DNA of 64,000 bases from Anopheles merus (lineage: Eukaryota; Arthropoda; Insecta; Diptera; Culicidae): the NCBI RefSeq assembly GCF_017562075.2, contig NC_054081.1:20628941-20692940 (forward strand), in the 5' to 3' direction. A model generated the notes under the pieces. That model ran no database searches and was not told the origin of the DNA. It saw only the letters and a list, made by a program, of their open reading frames with translations. Shown here piece after piece: positions 43,232 through 54,150 of this stretch. The translations under genes were made by a program, and so were the position numbers. Every line of letters starts with the position of its first letter. Position 1 is the first letter of the stretch.

Positions 43232-43587
43232 ATGTCTATATTAATTTTGGTGCTATTCAGTAGTACAGCAGTGCTACAAACGAACGCTATTATGTTCCGG
43301 CTAGCGCCTAACGCACAAAAATGTCTGAGAGACGAAATGCACGGCAATCAAATTGTTGCTGGTGAATATGAGATCACCAAAGCACCTGGCCAAAAGATTG
43401 ATTATGTGGTATGTCTTATCTTGTTTTTTCATTTTTATGTTTTCGTAACATTTTTTTTTATTTCAGGTTCGTGACACTAAGGGGCACATATTGGCACAAA
43501 AAGAAGACATTTCTAAAGGAAAATTTTCGTTTACGTCAGAATTATATGATACATTTGAAATTTGTTTCATATCTCAAGTACCGTCAA
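43232..43587 (+). CDS. p24/TMED cargo receptor, first two coding exons (TMED10/baiser-like)
   Basis: p24 proteins are type I membrane proteins that cycle between ER and Golgi in COPI/COPII vesicles. Exon 1 (43232-43408) encodes a signal peptide (MSILILVLFSSTAVLQTNA) and the start of the GOLD domain (FRLAPNAQKCLRDEM). A 58-bp intron (gtatgt...ttcag) leads to exon 2 (43467-43587): VRDTKGHILAQKED, then FTSELYDTFEICFIS with the paired Cys, ending at a strong gtaagtata donor. The rest of GOLD, the coiled coil, membrane span and tail (about 100 residues) are not found downstream. The nearest match is the TMED10/baiser subfamily. An in-frame ATG at 43205 is an alternative start, less typical of a signal peptide. 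Confidence 0.9.
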
Positions 43588-44059
43588 GTAAGTATAATCA
43601 TTGATATTCTTGATATTAATCGATCTTCAATTCAACGTACCACGTATTGATTCGGACTATTGCTACACAAAACTACATCTAAATTTGTTTACCGCAGATC
43701 AGTAATTTTTCACTGCATTCGTTTTGCCTGAAAGTGTTGTAATCGTTGATTTCTGTCGAAATATTTCTTTCAAATTGGGTATCTATTGATGCGCTTAAAT
43801 TGCCAGTCCATCAGTTCTTGTTTGTATATGCTTGTACAGGCGTCGTCAGAGTTACGACCCCCTCGAGTTAGGACGATTCGCATATACGACGATTTTGATT
43901 TTGACAGTTAAAAGTTGTCATTGACAAGAAATTGATGTATTTTTTTTTAATTTCTGGGCTGATAACCGTTACAGACACATTTACCAAGATTCCACAACTA
44001 CCCTATCTTGAATATCTATATTGTGTACGGCTTTCAAAATGCAATTATTACATTATCGA
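43588..44059. other. Start of the p24 downstream intron
   Basis: No coding sequence. At 43835 there is a TA-CAGGCGTCGTCAGAG element end and a short ttacgacc/ggacgattcg region, probably a truncated relative of the TA MITEs to the right. Confidence 0.4.
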
Positions 44060-44326
44060 ACATTATTTTAACCCTGTCACTGGCAACCAAAAAAACATCA
44101 CATTCCAGGCACCCGGGCTACCCGGGTAGCCAGCGACTTTGGAGGCTTATAACTATTTAAATGCGTAATCCAATATTGATGCAATATTCTGATGAAAATC
44201 AAATGAACTAATGCAGTTTCTAAAATTATGCATAAATTGTTTCAACTCACTACCGTTTTTTAGTTATAGCTTTTCAAAGTTGACAGGATTTTATTGAAAA
44301 TAATTACAAAACGTAAAAAATATTTT
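44060..44326. repeat. Inverted repeat, right copy (partner at 39668-39920)
   Basis: Begins taaccctgtcactggcaacc and ends aattacaaaacgtaa. It holds two adjoining cccggg-type sites (acccgggctacccgggtagc), one of which is altered in the left copy. Confidence 0.85.
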
Positions 44327-44549
44327 TTTCAATACTATACAATTTTTCCGTCATTTTTTCGGTCCCAAATACAGTCGTATCTCGGGGGACACCTGTATAT
44401 GTTATGTTGTTTGATACAGTTCGTATACAGATATTCTCCGAAATACGCTATTGATGTGGACCAGATTCAATAGCGTGTCTTGAATATTAGCGCAAGTCAA
44501 ATTTCAAGGTTTTCATACAAATTATAGCTAATTATAGCTAATTATAGTA

Positions 44550-44917
44550 CAGGCGGTCCCCGAGATACACGGTACCTCTTATACGCGGATTCGGAGATAC
44601 ACGGTTTTCTAAATTTGACAGTTCTTTGACCAAATTGTACTGATTTGACTTGACACATCAATTGTAAATTGCCAAATAATTTCCGTTTCGATCGAATGCT
44701 AAAAACTATTTCAAAAGGTTTTAAACTGTTTATCAGTAAGAATCATATCAAATAACTCATACAGTGACTAAAACCGCCCCCTAATAGCAAAATTACACGA
44801 AAATTAGTGAAATTTTAGCTGGGATTCACGAGATTCGACTTACGCGGAAATTCGAGATCCGCGGTATTTTGCGGCCGTTTTCGGTCCCCATTAACCGTGT
44901 ATCTCGGGGACCGCCTG
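44550..44917. mobile_element. TA MITE family 1, copy 1 (368 bp)
   Basis: The terminal inverted repeat is perfect over 24 bp and begins CAGGCGGTCCCCGAGATACA; TA flanks both sides (44548-44549 and 44918-44919). Internal short motifs repeat the end (gagatacacgg, gagatccgcgg). No frame. Confidence 0.93.
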
Positions 44918-45234
44918 TATAATTTTGCTTGATGTGGTAGGTTTTTAGTCAATAAATTAGTTATTCGATCTGATTTCAACTGAAGATGGGTTTAAAATGG
45001 TTTTAAAATTCAACAATAAGAATATTTAGGGTAACTGTACCAGTTCTCGGTAGGCTAGTGTTGCAGTTTTACAAAAACTGTTCACAAACCTAAATTGTTT
45101 TATTTTTTTTTTTTCATGAAAGTGTTGTTATTTTGGTTGATAGACTATCGTAATTTGTTTCGCTATTTTTTATTTGCCGTTTCAAAGCCCTTTTTCACAA
45201 ACATTGATTTTGCTCCTATGTAGTTTCGGCAGTT

Positions 45235-45291
45235 AAGAGGCGAAAGAACTCCGCAGGAGCCAAAGCCTCTTTATACTATTCCAACAACAAC
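45235..45291 (+). mobile_element. 57-bp retroelement 3' end with 13-bp target duplication
   Basis: AGTTTCGGCAGTT occurs at 45222-45234 and again at 45292-45304. The insert contains gaactccgcaggagccaaag and ends in a (CAA)n-type tail, the signature of a severely 5'-truncated SINE or non-LTR copy made by target-primed reverse transcription. Confidence 0.8.
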
Positions 45292-45887
45292 AGTTTCGGC
45301 AGTTTGTTTTTATGTTCGGCAAGCTTTGTTCCTATTTTCGTCAACGCGAATACCGGTCAGAAAATGTGTTTATCAATGTATATAGGTAGAAAAAAATGTT
45401 TAAAGCAATTTAACATTTTTACTTTCCTAAGATTGATGTCAAACATCACTGGAATCATAAATTTCATTTCAACCGCAGAGTTGGCAACCAGATTTACACA
45501 CGTAAGTTGGCAACCGGCATACCCGGGTATTCCACACATTTTGATGCAAAAAATTAACGATTTTCATAGGTAAACAATGCTTTCTTTATTTTAATGCTGT
45601 AAGCAAGTAATGCCGACCACATCTTCTCTTCTATTTCATTTATTCATTGAGTTTTTTCATTTTATTATAAAAATAACGGTCAAATTGAAATTTGGAATCG
45701 CTTGAATTTGACTCGAAAATAAGCACAATACGAAAAAAGGGAGAAAAGAAACGTCATTCTCCATACAAAATGTATGGAATACCCGGGTATGCTGGTTGCC
45801 AACTTAAAAAAAAGTCGAAAAAAAGTGGTCGAAGTTAAAAAAAATTCAACATAAAATACTTACAGACTGTTTAAAATTACAATTTAT

Positions 45888-46165
45888 GCACCAAAAAATC
45901 ATAAATTAAAAGTTGGGAGGCTACGGAAAATTTCAGGTCAATAAAAGCAATAAATCAAAAGTTATTGCAGTTCGAAGTTGAAAAAAATACCCGGGTATCC
46001 GGTTGCCAACTTAAAGGTTAAAAGTACAACTTATGCACCAAAAAATCATAAATTAAAAGTTGGGAGGCTACGGAAAATTTTAGGTCAATAAAAGCAATGA
46101 ATCAAAAGTTATTGCAGTTCGAAGTTGAAAAAAATACCCGGGTATCCGGTTTCCAACTTAAAGGT
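45888..46165. repeat. Two tandem 137-bp units ending in tacccgggta
   Basis: ttatgcaccaaaaaatcata recurs 137 bp apart (45894 and 46031), and each unit closes with aatacccgggtatccgg. The two units are nearly identical. Related acccgggta-plus-ttggcaacc motifs occur at 45510-45535 and 45780-45805. Confidence 0.88.
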
Positions 46166-46390
46166 TAATTTTGAATTTGTGATAGTTTGACGGTTATAAC
46201 GTATGGTACTGGCATACAAATTATTATTTTTCTCTTAAGTAATTGCATTATTTGTTGTGAAATTTGTGATATTTGATACAAGAAAGGTCGTTTCAAAGGA
46301 ATAATTAGCCAAATCTAAGGAGTATTATTGATACGAGTTACAGCAGGAGCCCACAACATTGAGCTGTCAAAAATGAACATTTACTGTGTA

Positions 46391-46755
46391 CAGATAGTCC
46401 CCGAGATACACGGTACCTCTTATACGTGGATTTGGAGATATGCGGTTTTCTAAATTTGGCAGTTTTCTGAGCAAATTGTACTGATTTGATTCATCGATTG
46501 TAAAATTCCAAATAATTTCACTTTTGATCGAATGTTAAAAATCATTTCGAAAGGTTTAAAACTCTTAAATTCAATCAGAATTATTTAAAATAAATAAAAA
46601 AGTGGCTTAAACCACCCCCTACTTGCAAAATTGCACGAAAATTTGTATTTTTTAGCCTGGAAATTACGAGATTCGACTTACGCGGTAATTAGAGATACGC
46701 GGTATTTTGGGGCTGTTTTCGGTCCCCTTAGACCGTGTCTCTCAAGGACCGCCTG
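46391..46755. mobile_element. TA MITE family 1, copy 2 (365 bp)
   Basis: Same family as 44550: CAGATAGTCCCCGAGATACA on the left and an inverted, slightly changed end on the right; TA on both sides. Older than copy 1 judging by end mismatches. Confidence 0.9.
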
Positions 46756-46853
46756 TACCTATGTTCGGCAGCAATTAAAGTAAAAAATAACTTGTTTATC
46801 GTCATTTTAAAATTCTGCACAAGTCAAAATAAATTAAACAAGCAAAACATCCT

Positions 46854-47009
46854 TACAGGGTTTCTCAAGCCAGCTCAACATCGTAATACTACTTTTCGAA
46901 CAGGTTAAACGATTGTCAACATCGTACATACAATTCGAATCCGTAAACTCTTTTCGATTTGGTAACACTAGATTTTGAACGCGTAAAATCCAAACTCGAA
47001 TCTGGTATA
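46854..47009. repeat. CAGGGTTTCTC repeat family, copy 1
   Basis: Starts TA-CAGGGTTTCTCAAGCCAGCTC and runs to aaactcgaatctgg, where MITE copy 3 begins. The inverted sequence reappears at 51692-51921. Confidence 0.8.
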
Positions 47010-47366
47010 CAGGCGGTCCCCGAGATACACGGTACTTCTTATATGTGGATTCGGAGATACGCGATTTTCCAAATTTGATAGTTCTTTGAGAAAACTGTAC
47101 TGATTTGACAGATCCATTGTGAAATACAAAATAATTTCCGTATTGATCGAATGTGAAATACCATTTCAAAAGGCTTAAAACTGTTCAATTCAGTAGAAAC
47201 ATATCAAATAATTAATTTGGTGGCTAAAACCACCCCCTACTGGCAAAATTGCACGAAAATTAGTGATATTTTGGCTGGAAATCACGAGATTCGACTTGCG
47301 CGGAAATTCGAGATACGCGGTATTTTGCGACCGTTTTCGGTCCCCATTAACCGTGTATCTCGGGGA
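47010..47366. mobile_element. TA MITE family 1, copy 3 (right end lost)
   Basis: The left end CAGGCGGTCCCCGAGATACA is intact; the right end stops at cgtgtatctcgggg, about 10 bases short, beside a (TATG)n run (47375-47397). It has apparently inserted into the CAGGGTTTCTC repeat. Confidence 0.88.
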
Positions 47367-47566
47367 TAATACACGTATGTATGTATGTATGTATGTATAA
47401 TACACGTAATAATGTAATGGGTGACAAGACAGCCAACCAAAATTGTGTTTTGTGACTTCCCGCGTTCCCGAGGAATCCACGTGACTCTAATATACGCGTA
47501 AGTCGAATTTCGCAGCTTTCGACCAAAATACAATTAGTTTCTCGGTATTTTTTATCCAATTTCATA

Positions 47567-47745
<179 letters not shown>

Positions 47746-47989
47746 CAGGTTTCCCACGATTTATTGGTCAGTTCCCATGATTTTTTGGTGCGTTCCCACG
47801 ATTTTTTGGTCGTATCCCATAGATTTTTGGTTCGTTCCCATAATTTATTGGTATTTTCCGATTGGATATCAATACAATTGGACCAACAAATTCTGGGAAA
47901 CGACCAAAAAATCGTGGGAACGCATCAACAAAATATGGGAACCCACCAAAAATTGATGGGAACCGACCAATAAATCGTGGGAAACCCTG
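47746..47989. mobile_element. Foldback element built of 21-bp repeats, in TTA DNA
   Basis: 244 bp with ends CAGG-TTTCCCACGATTTATT and its inverse, TA on both sides. Each arm holds about five units of roughly 21 bp, consensus gttcccacgattttttggtc; left-arm units run forward, right-arm units inverted, so the whole can fold into one long hairpin. It has used the TTA array as its TA target. Confidence 0.88.
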
Positions 47990-47991
47990 TA

Positions 47992-50542
47992 ATTATTTAT
48001 TTTTAATCTTCAACGGGCCGTATGGCCTAATTAAGATGTAACAGTTCATTAAAAAAACGTAACAAAAACAAGATTTGCATCGCAATTCACTGCGGCCACG
48101 GCAAAAGCCGGAGACGTTCCTTGAAGCACTGAGTTGAGATGTCGTAGTCGAAGCAATCCGAGACAGTGTTGAAGACAGCCGACATGCGGAACATACGGTC
48201 AGACCGACCAGCGCTGGAACGGGGTTGAGCGAGCCGTAGAGTTTCTCTAGACCTAAGTGTTCGGGATGGTGCATAGATATCGACTCAATGCAACAAAGGC
48301 GATGAGTCGATAGAGCCATTTAGCAATCCAGCGATGAAAGAGCACTGTGCATTGCGTCTTCTAACTGAAAGAGGTTCAAGGCCTAGAAGACGGCACCGCG
48401 CAGCATACGGAGGAAGATTATTGCGATCCTGCCAGGGAAGTAGGCGTAGGGCATATCGCGTGAACTTACGTTGAATCGCCTCAAGTCGAGCAATTGAAGA
48501 AGCGGTAGTTGGGCTCCAGACTACGCACGAATATTCCAGAACCGAACGACCGATACAGTTGGACACAGCATTGATGCACATGGGGTTGCGGAATTCATTA
48601 GTTGTCCGGATAACCACGCCAAGTAATTGATTTCCTCTGGCTACAACGTCATCGATATGCTGTTTAATGTTCAAACTAGAGTCAAGCAGAACGCCCAAGT
48701 CTTTGGCATGATTTTGTCGATTAACTGCAGTGCCGTCCATGAAGTAGGTACCAGTGACTGGGCTCCTGCATCGACTAAAAGACACACAGTAGCATTTCTC
48801 GATGCAGATAGTCAGTCCATTACGCTTGCACCACGAACAGAAAATTTCGATGCAGTCTTGCAGGAATGTACAATCACCTGTGTTGTGAATAGGCGCAAAA
48901 TTTTTTGCGTCGTCGGCAAACAGACTGATACTGTCGGGAGGTAAAGCGAGGATAACATCCTTGATGAACAATATGAAGAGAAGCGGGCCAATATTGCTTC
49001 CTTGTGGCACACCCGAGCTGCTGACTATTTCTTTGGAGATGCGCTTATCAATTTTCACGATGTATGTGCGATTCATTATGTAAGACTTAAGCCACTGTAC
49101 GAGCGAGCAGGGAAATCCTAGCTTTTCGAGGTTAGCGTGAATAATTGTGAGGAAGAGAGTCGAATGCTGCTTTCAGATCTGTATAAATTGCATCGACTTG
49201 AGCTCCGGCATCAATTTGACTAGTGCAATAGGTTACAAATTCAATCAGGTTCGTAGTAGTCGACTTTTTTGGCACGAATCCATGTTGATACGGGTTTAGG
49301 TAGCTGCGGCATGCATGTAGCAGATGTTTGTATATCACTAGTTCGAACACCTTGGCAATGGCACACAAAGATGTAATACCCCGGTAGTTGATGGCATCTG
49401 TCCTGTCGCCCTTTTTGTAAATAGGAACCATCCAAGATTTCCTCCATGTTTTGGGAAAGAAGCCATTGGCTAGCGATGCATTGAACAATTTTGCAAGGAT
49501 AGGTGCTACTGTCGTTTGACAGCGTTTCAGCACGGTAGAAGGAATTCCGTCGAGTCCAGCAGCGAAGGAAGGGTTTAGTTGCGCTAGGGCAGATAAAACG
49601 ATCTCACTGTGGATGAAAGGAGTGCTCATGTTAATTGCGCCAGCCGGAGTGTTGACGAGAGCAGCATCAATGGTATCGGTATCATTCATGGCCGGTGAAA
49701 AGCAATCTGCGAAGCGATCCGCGAAGAGATTGCACATTTCATAAGTGTTGGCACTTGTTGCTACTTTGTACGTAATTGATTTCGGTGTATGCGTGGATTT
49801 TGTTTTGCTGTGGTAGAAGCGCCAAAACGAGTCAGGCCACCGGCAAAGGTTACGTTGAATTTTACTCAAATATCTGCGATATCGAAACCTGTTATAGCTG
49901 CAGTATAAAGAGTGCGTGTCAAAGTAGATCGAGCGAGATCTTTGGAAGCGGCGCGTTTGGTAGTGACGATATGCAGCTCTTTTTACACGTTTGAGTCGTT
50001 TAAGTGCGAGGTCCGCCCAGGGGGGGGTTAGGTTTAGGACGCTGAACTGGGGCGCATACAATACAGGCTTGCAGCATAAAGGACGAGAATGAACACACTG
50101 CTTCGTCAAGTGAAACAAAGTTGGAACAATGAAAGCTATTGTTAAACATTGATATCATGTCGTTCAGATTCACATAGTCAGTTTTAGCAGAGTTATAACG
50201 ATAAAATGCGGTTGTCGTCGAGTTACGTCGAATCGTCGAGTTGCGTCGGGTCGACGAGTTAATACGTATATTGAAATCAAACGCCGGATGGTAGGAGTCA
50301 AGAGGTACAAGCGGAACAATACTTGGAAAGACAGACGAACACCATTTAGCTGCAGCATTGTTAGCGTAGAGCAGGTCAAGCATGCGTTCGTGCGAGTTAT
50401 TGATGTGATTAAGTTGCACTAATCCGTTAAATTTAAATCCATCTACAAAGGTGTTGTTGGCCAGTGAGCGCGCAGTTGGTTCATAGTGCGTGATTGATGA
50501 GTGTGCTGGCGAGGACGAAGGATCAGCTGTGCACCAGTTTAT
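47992..50542 (-). pseudogene. CR1-type non-LTR retrotransposon C, 5'-truncated
   Basis: On the minus strand: C-terminal endonuclease (LDSYHPAFDFNIR, about 50310), a linker, RT fingers (MVPIYKKGDRTDAINYRGI), QHGFVPKKSTTTNLIEFV, DLKAAFDS, then after a shift near 49130 SSGVPQGSNIGPLLFILFI, catalytic SLFADDAKNF, and thumb and C-terminal motifs to about 48285, with a last shift to 48000. It ends near 47992 in an AATAAATAATT tail. ORF1 and most of the endonuclease are missing. An RTE-type element abuts its upstream side. Confidence 0.9.
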
Positions 50543-51478
50543 GCTTACTTACTTACTTATCCGGCGCTACAAACGCTTTGCGGTCTAGGCCTGCCTCAGG
50601 AGTGTCCGAAACCGCTCACGGTCTCGCGCCTTCGTCTTCCAGTCCGTTATCCCGGCCTTAATGGCGGACGCCTGCACGCCATCTTGCCACCTCAATTTGG
50701 GCCTACCACGCCTCCTCTGTCCTTGTGGACGGCCTAAAAAGACTTTACGGGCTGGGTCGTCCGTTTCCATGCGTACAACATGGCCAGCCCACCGGAGCCT
50801 GGCGAGCTTGATACGCTGTATGACAGTGAGCTCGCCGTACATCTCGTATAGCTCGTCATTATAGCGGTTCCTCCATTGTCCTTCCACACATACGGGGCCA
50901 AATATCCTTCTGAGCATCTTCCTCTCGAACGCGGCTAAGAGGTTTTCGTCAGATTTGGACAGTGTCCATGTCTCAGAGGCGTATGTGAGTACCGGAACTA
51001 TATAGGTACTATATAGTCCCAGCTTCGTCCGTCGCGACAGGTTCTTTGAGGTGAACTGCTTTTTCAGGCTGTAGAATGACCGGTTGGCAGCCAGCATCCT
51101 TGCGCGCAACTCAGCTTCCATGCTGTTGTCGTTGCTGACCTTTGACCCCAGATAGGTGAATTGTGGGACGACTTCAAAAGTGCGTTCTGCTATCTGCACG
51201 TCACGCCTACGTAGATTCTGATTATTTATTGGTAGGCCCGCTGATGTTGCCACCATCAGTTTGGTCTTCGCCTCGTTTATCTGCAGTCCGAGGCTCTCTG
51301 CCGCCTGCTCGATCCCTTGGTAGGCTTCTGCTACATAGGAGAGCCGCAGACCAATGATGTCTATATCATCAGCGTATGCCAGGATCTGGGTTGACTTATA
51401 GAAGATGGTTCCCGTAGTCTCCACCCTCGAGTCACGGATGGCCCTCTCTAGCGCCAGGTTGAATAAGAGACTAGCAAG
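50543..51478 (-). mobile_element. RTE-type non-LTR retrotransposon A, 5'-truncated
   Basis: The minus-strand frame (51571-50585) contains RT motifs from SLLFNLALERAIRDS through catalytic ILAYADDIDIIG, FTYLGSKV, and the C-terminal LTYASETWTLSKSDENLL and RLRWAGHVVRM typical of RTE elements, ending LLRQA. Only about 25 bp of 3' UTR follow before a (TAAG)n tail (50543-50559), also an RTE feature. The first residues of the frame are foreign, marking truncation at about 51478. The frame is intact from there to the stop. Confidence 0.88.
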
Positions 51479-51691
51479 CGCGATCCGATGCAAGAAAAAT
51501 TGCTTTTTTCTAATAAATTTTATCCGCTTACAAGCATAAAATATCAGAATATTCTGCATGAACCGTATCAAATAAATTATAAAGTGTATAAAAAAACACG
51601 TTAGACGTTTAATTGTTCGGCCGCACTTCCGTCGCGCTCAGTCATTTTTCAGTAATTTTCTTGTGTTTTCTGCGTCGCATCGCATTGTTGC

Positions 51692-51921
51692 CTAGGTTTT
51701 GAACGCGTAAAATCCCAACTCGAATCTGGAAAATGTATATTGGATGTCTTGTCATCCATTATACATTTTCCAGATCCGAGTTGGGATTTTACGCATTCAA
51801 AACCTAGTGTTACCAAATCGAAAAGAGTTTACGAATTCAAATTGTATGTACGATGTTGACAATCGTTTAACGTGTTCGAAAAATAGTGTTACGATGTTGA
51901 GCTGGCTTGAGAAACCCTGTA
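51692..51921. mobile_element. CAGGGTTTCTC repeat copy 2 with a 55-bp hairpin
   Basis: Two 55-bp arms (51692-51746 and 51753-51807) are inverted with three mismatches around a 6-base loop. Then 114 bp match the copy at 46854 in opposite orientation and end at GAAACCCTG-TA. Confidence 0.85.
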
Positions 51922-52041
51922 AACTGCTTCACATCATCGTTTCGTCTTGGCGAATTGTTTAGTTGCACCGCAACTGTGGTTTCCTGCTGTTTTTCCTGCT
52001 CGGCTTAGTAGTGTTGTGCTGTGATTACGCGTGATTTTGCG

Positions 52042-52467
52042 ATGGCGGCTATTTGCTTCTCGTGTGCTGAACCGCTAGAGGCCACCGGCTGCATCATCAG
52101 TTGTGCATATTGTGACGCTACGTTCCACCGCGGCTGTTGCAAATTGCCCTCCGAGCTGATTGACACAGTATTGTCCAATATCGACCTGCACTGGAGCTGC
52201 ATTGGCTGCACTAACATTCTTAAAAATCCGCGCTGCCGTTCGGTAAAAGAAATAGGCGCCCAGGTCGGTTTCCAAGCCGCCTTCACCTCAGCTGTAGCAG
52301 CTATCGGCAAGCTCGTTGAGCCTATTGTCGCCGAAGTTCGCAGTGGTTTCACCCTCCTTCACACTGCATCCACGATTCACACTCGGAATCCTGATCCTCG
52401 ACCGGCTACTGGTAGAAAGCGGAGGCGCGTAATCGAGGATTTGGCATCTCCTGCTGTAAATGCTTAG
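52042..52467 (+). CDS. CR1-type ORF1 protein with PHD-like finger, truncated
   Basis: 141 residues from ATG (MAAICFSCAEPL). Residues 5-56 form a PHD-like Cys4-His-Cys3 set: CFSC, CAYC, FHRGC, WSCIGC. ORF1 proteins of the CR1 group carry such a finger. A basic GRKRRR follows near residue 128. The reading stops where the internal deletion joins RT, so the C-terminal part is missing. Confidence 0.75.
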   Translation: MAAICFSCAEPLEATGCIISCAYCDATFHRGCCKLPSELIDTVLSNIDLHWSCIGCTNILKNPRCRSVKEIGAQVGFQAAFTSAVAAIGKLVEPIVAEVRSGFTLLHTASTIHTRNPDPRPATGRKRRRVIEDLASPAVNA

Positions 52468-53567
52468 TGCAAAACTTAGTGCAGTTCTTGCATTTTACTT
52501 ACAAGCAGCTAGATAAAGGGTTCCAAGTAGATACTGTTTATAATGATTTTCACTCTGCTTTCGATAGCGTCAATATCCATACTTTGACTAGCAAACTTTT
52601 AAAGCTTGGTTTTCATATCAGCATAGTTAGGTGGCTGAATTCGTACCTGTCGCGTCGTTCAGTACGTATTAAGATTGGAGATTGCATCTCTAGTGAATTT
52701 AGCAGGGTCTCTGGTGTTCCTCAAGGCAGCATTTTAGGGCCTCTATTATTTAATCTCTTTATTAATGACATTGTTTACGCTATACCTGACTGCCCGGTTC
52801 TACTATACGCAGATGACCTTAAAATGTACTTTCCTGTGCGTAGTTCTAATGACTGTCTCCGATTACAAGGCTTTCTTTCTGTTTTTAATCTTCGGTGTTC
52901 CTTAAACTGTTTGTCACTCAATGTCAGTAAGTGCTCAGTTATTTCGTTTACTCGTGCGAGAACTCCATTATGTTTTAATTATGTTCTTTCTGACACTTTA
53001 TTGCCTCGATCTGAAACTGTTAGTGACTTAGACATTATTTTAGACACGAAACTTTGTTTAGACAAACAATTTGACGACGTAATTGCTAGGGCTAACAGGA
53101 CTCTTGGACACATAATTAGAAGTAGCAAAATGTTTCATGACCCTCTCTGTTTAAAATCACTTTACTGTTGTCTTGTTCGTCCTATGATTGAGTACGCTTC
53201 AGTTGCTTGGTTTCCGGAGCAAGTTACTAGAATTGAGAAGCTTGAGAGGATCCAGCGAAAATTTACCCGGGTAGCTATTAAGCGGCTTCCGTGGAGACAT
53301 AACGACGTGCTACCAGCTTATCATACGAGGTGTCAGTTGTTAGGGCTTGAAACTTTGGAAAAGAGAAGAATGGTTGCCCAAGGAATTTTTATGTTTAAAC
53401 TATTAACTGGAAGAATCGATGCACCTCTATTGCTAAGTCATGTAAATTTTTATGTCCCTACTAGACCTTTAAGAACTCGACAATTTTTAATAACTGACTT
53501 TCGTTATCGTCTTTTCTGTGCTAGGGATCCGTTGTTATTAATGTCCAAGAACTTTAATTTATTTTGA
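52467..53567 (+). pseudogene. CR1-type reverse transcriptase, N-terminally deleted
   Basis: 366 codons open from just after the ORF1 stop: FHSAFDSVN (Asp box), SGVPQGSILGPLLFNLFIND, catalytic LLYADDLKMYFPV, VSDLDIILDTKL, then the C-terminal IQRKFTRVAIKRLPWRH. The frame is undamaged but lacks endonuclease and fingers, so it cannot make an active enzyme. Confidence 0.88.
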
Positions 53568-53727
53568 AATTTTGTAGACCTGTCCTTTAGTGTACCGAAA
53601 TGTACTAGCGTCATTCGAGATTGTATTACGTCTAATTTTAGAGACACATAGTTTTTAAGACATTAGTTTTAATTGTGTATGTAGGCCATGGAGGCTCGAT
53701 ACTTAAAATAAATAAATGTAAATGTAA

Positions 53728-54150
53728 ATAGAATTGTAAACAGTCGCGTTAACATCTTTTTTGCCGCGTCATCGCCAAACGCATACACCAATACGATTGC
53801 CGTCCAGCTGGCACCTACACAACCGCATGAACTGGTGGGAACCGATCCGTTATCATCACCGCTTCAAGCTGCACCTCGTGAGCCATTCACAGGTAGGATC
53901 TGGATCCGCCTATCCCGCTTATCAACGGCCGTCACTGTGAAACAAATGGTCGTCCTCGGCACGTTGGGGTTTCACCGTATGCAATTAGTTCGGCATGTAG
54001 GTTTGTTGTCTTCGTCCAGCATATGGTTCTTTCTCATTTTTTTCTTAAAACGTTATAAATCAAATCTTAGGACTATGACATAATATTAGAGACCTATCTA
54101 ACCCCAACTATATTCCTGCGTATTACTAATGGTTATTTTTACAAAATATT
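53728..54150. other. Interval with one exon-like frame
   Basis: At about 53770-53895 a plus-strand frame (AVQLAPTQPHELVGTDPL) ends at an acag/gtagg donor-like site. No start or partner exon is seen. The remainder shows nothing. Confidence 0.3.

Larger units (their letters stand above)
51922..53727 (+). mobile_element. CR1-type non-LTR retrotransposon D, internally deleted
   Basis: It has a leader, an ORF1 (52042-52467), a direct jump into RT (52467-53567), and a 3' UTR ending in aaataaataaatgtaaatgt. The endonuclease and the RT fingers are gone. A hairpin repeat adjoins its left side. Confidence 0.85.

Noticed and set aside
47746..47989. 21-bp repeats as a possible CRISPR or satellite array
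   Set aside because: Units are inverted between arms and bounded by TA-flanked inverted ends, so a foldback element explains them.
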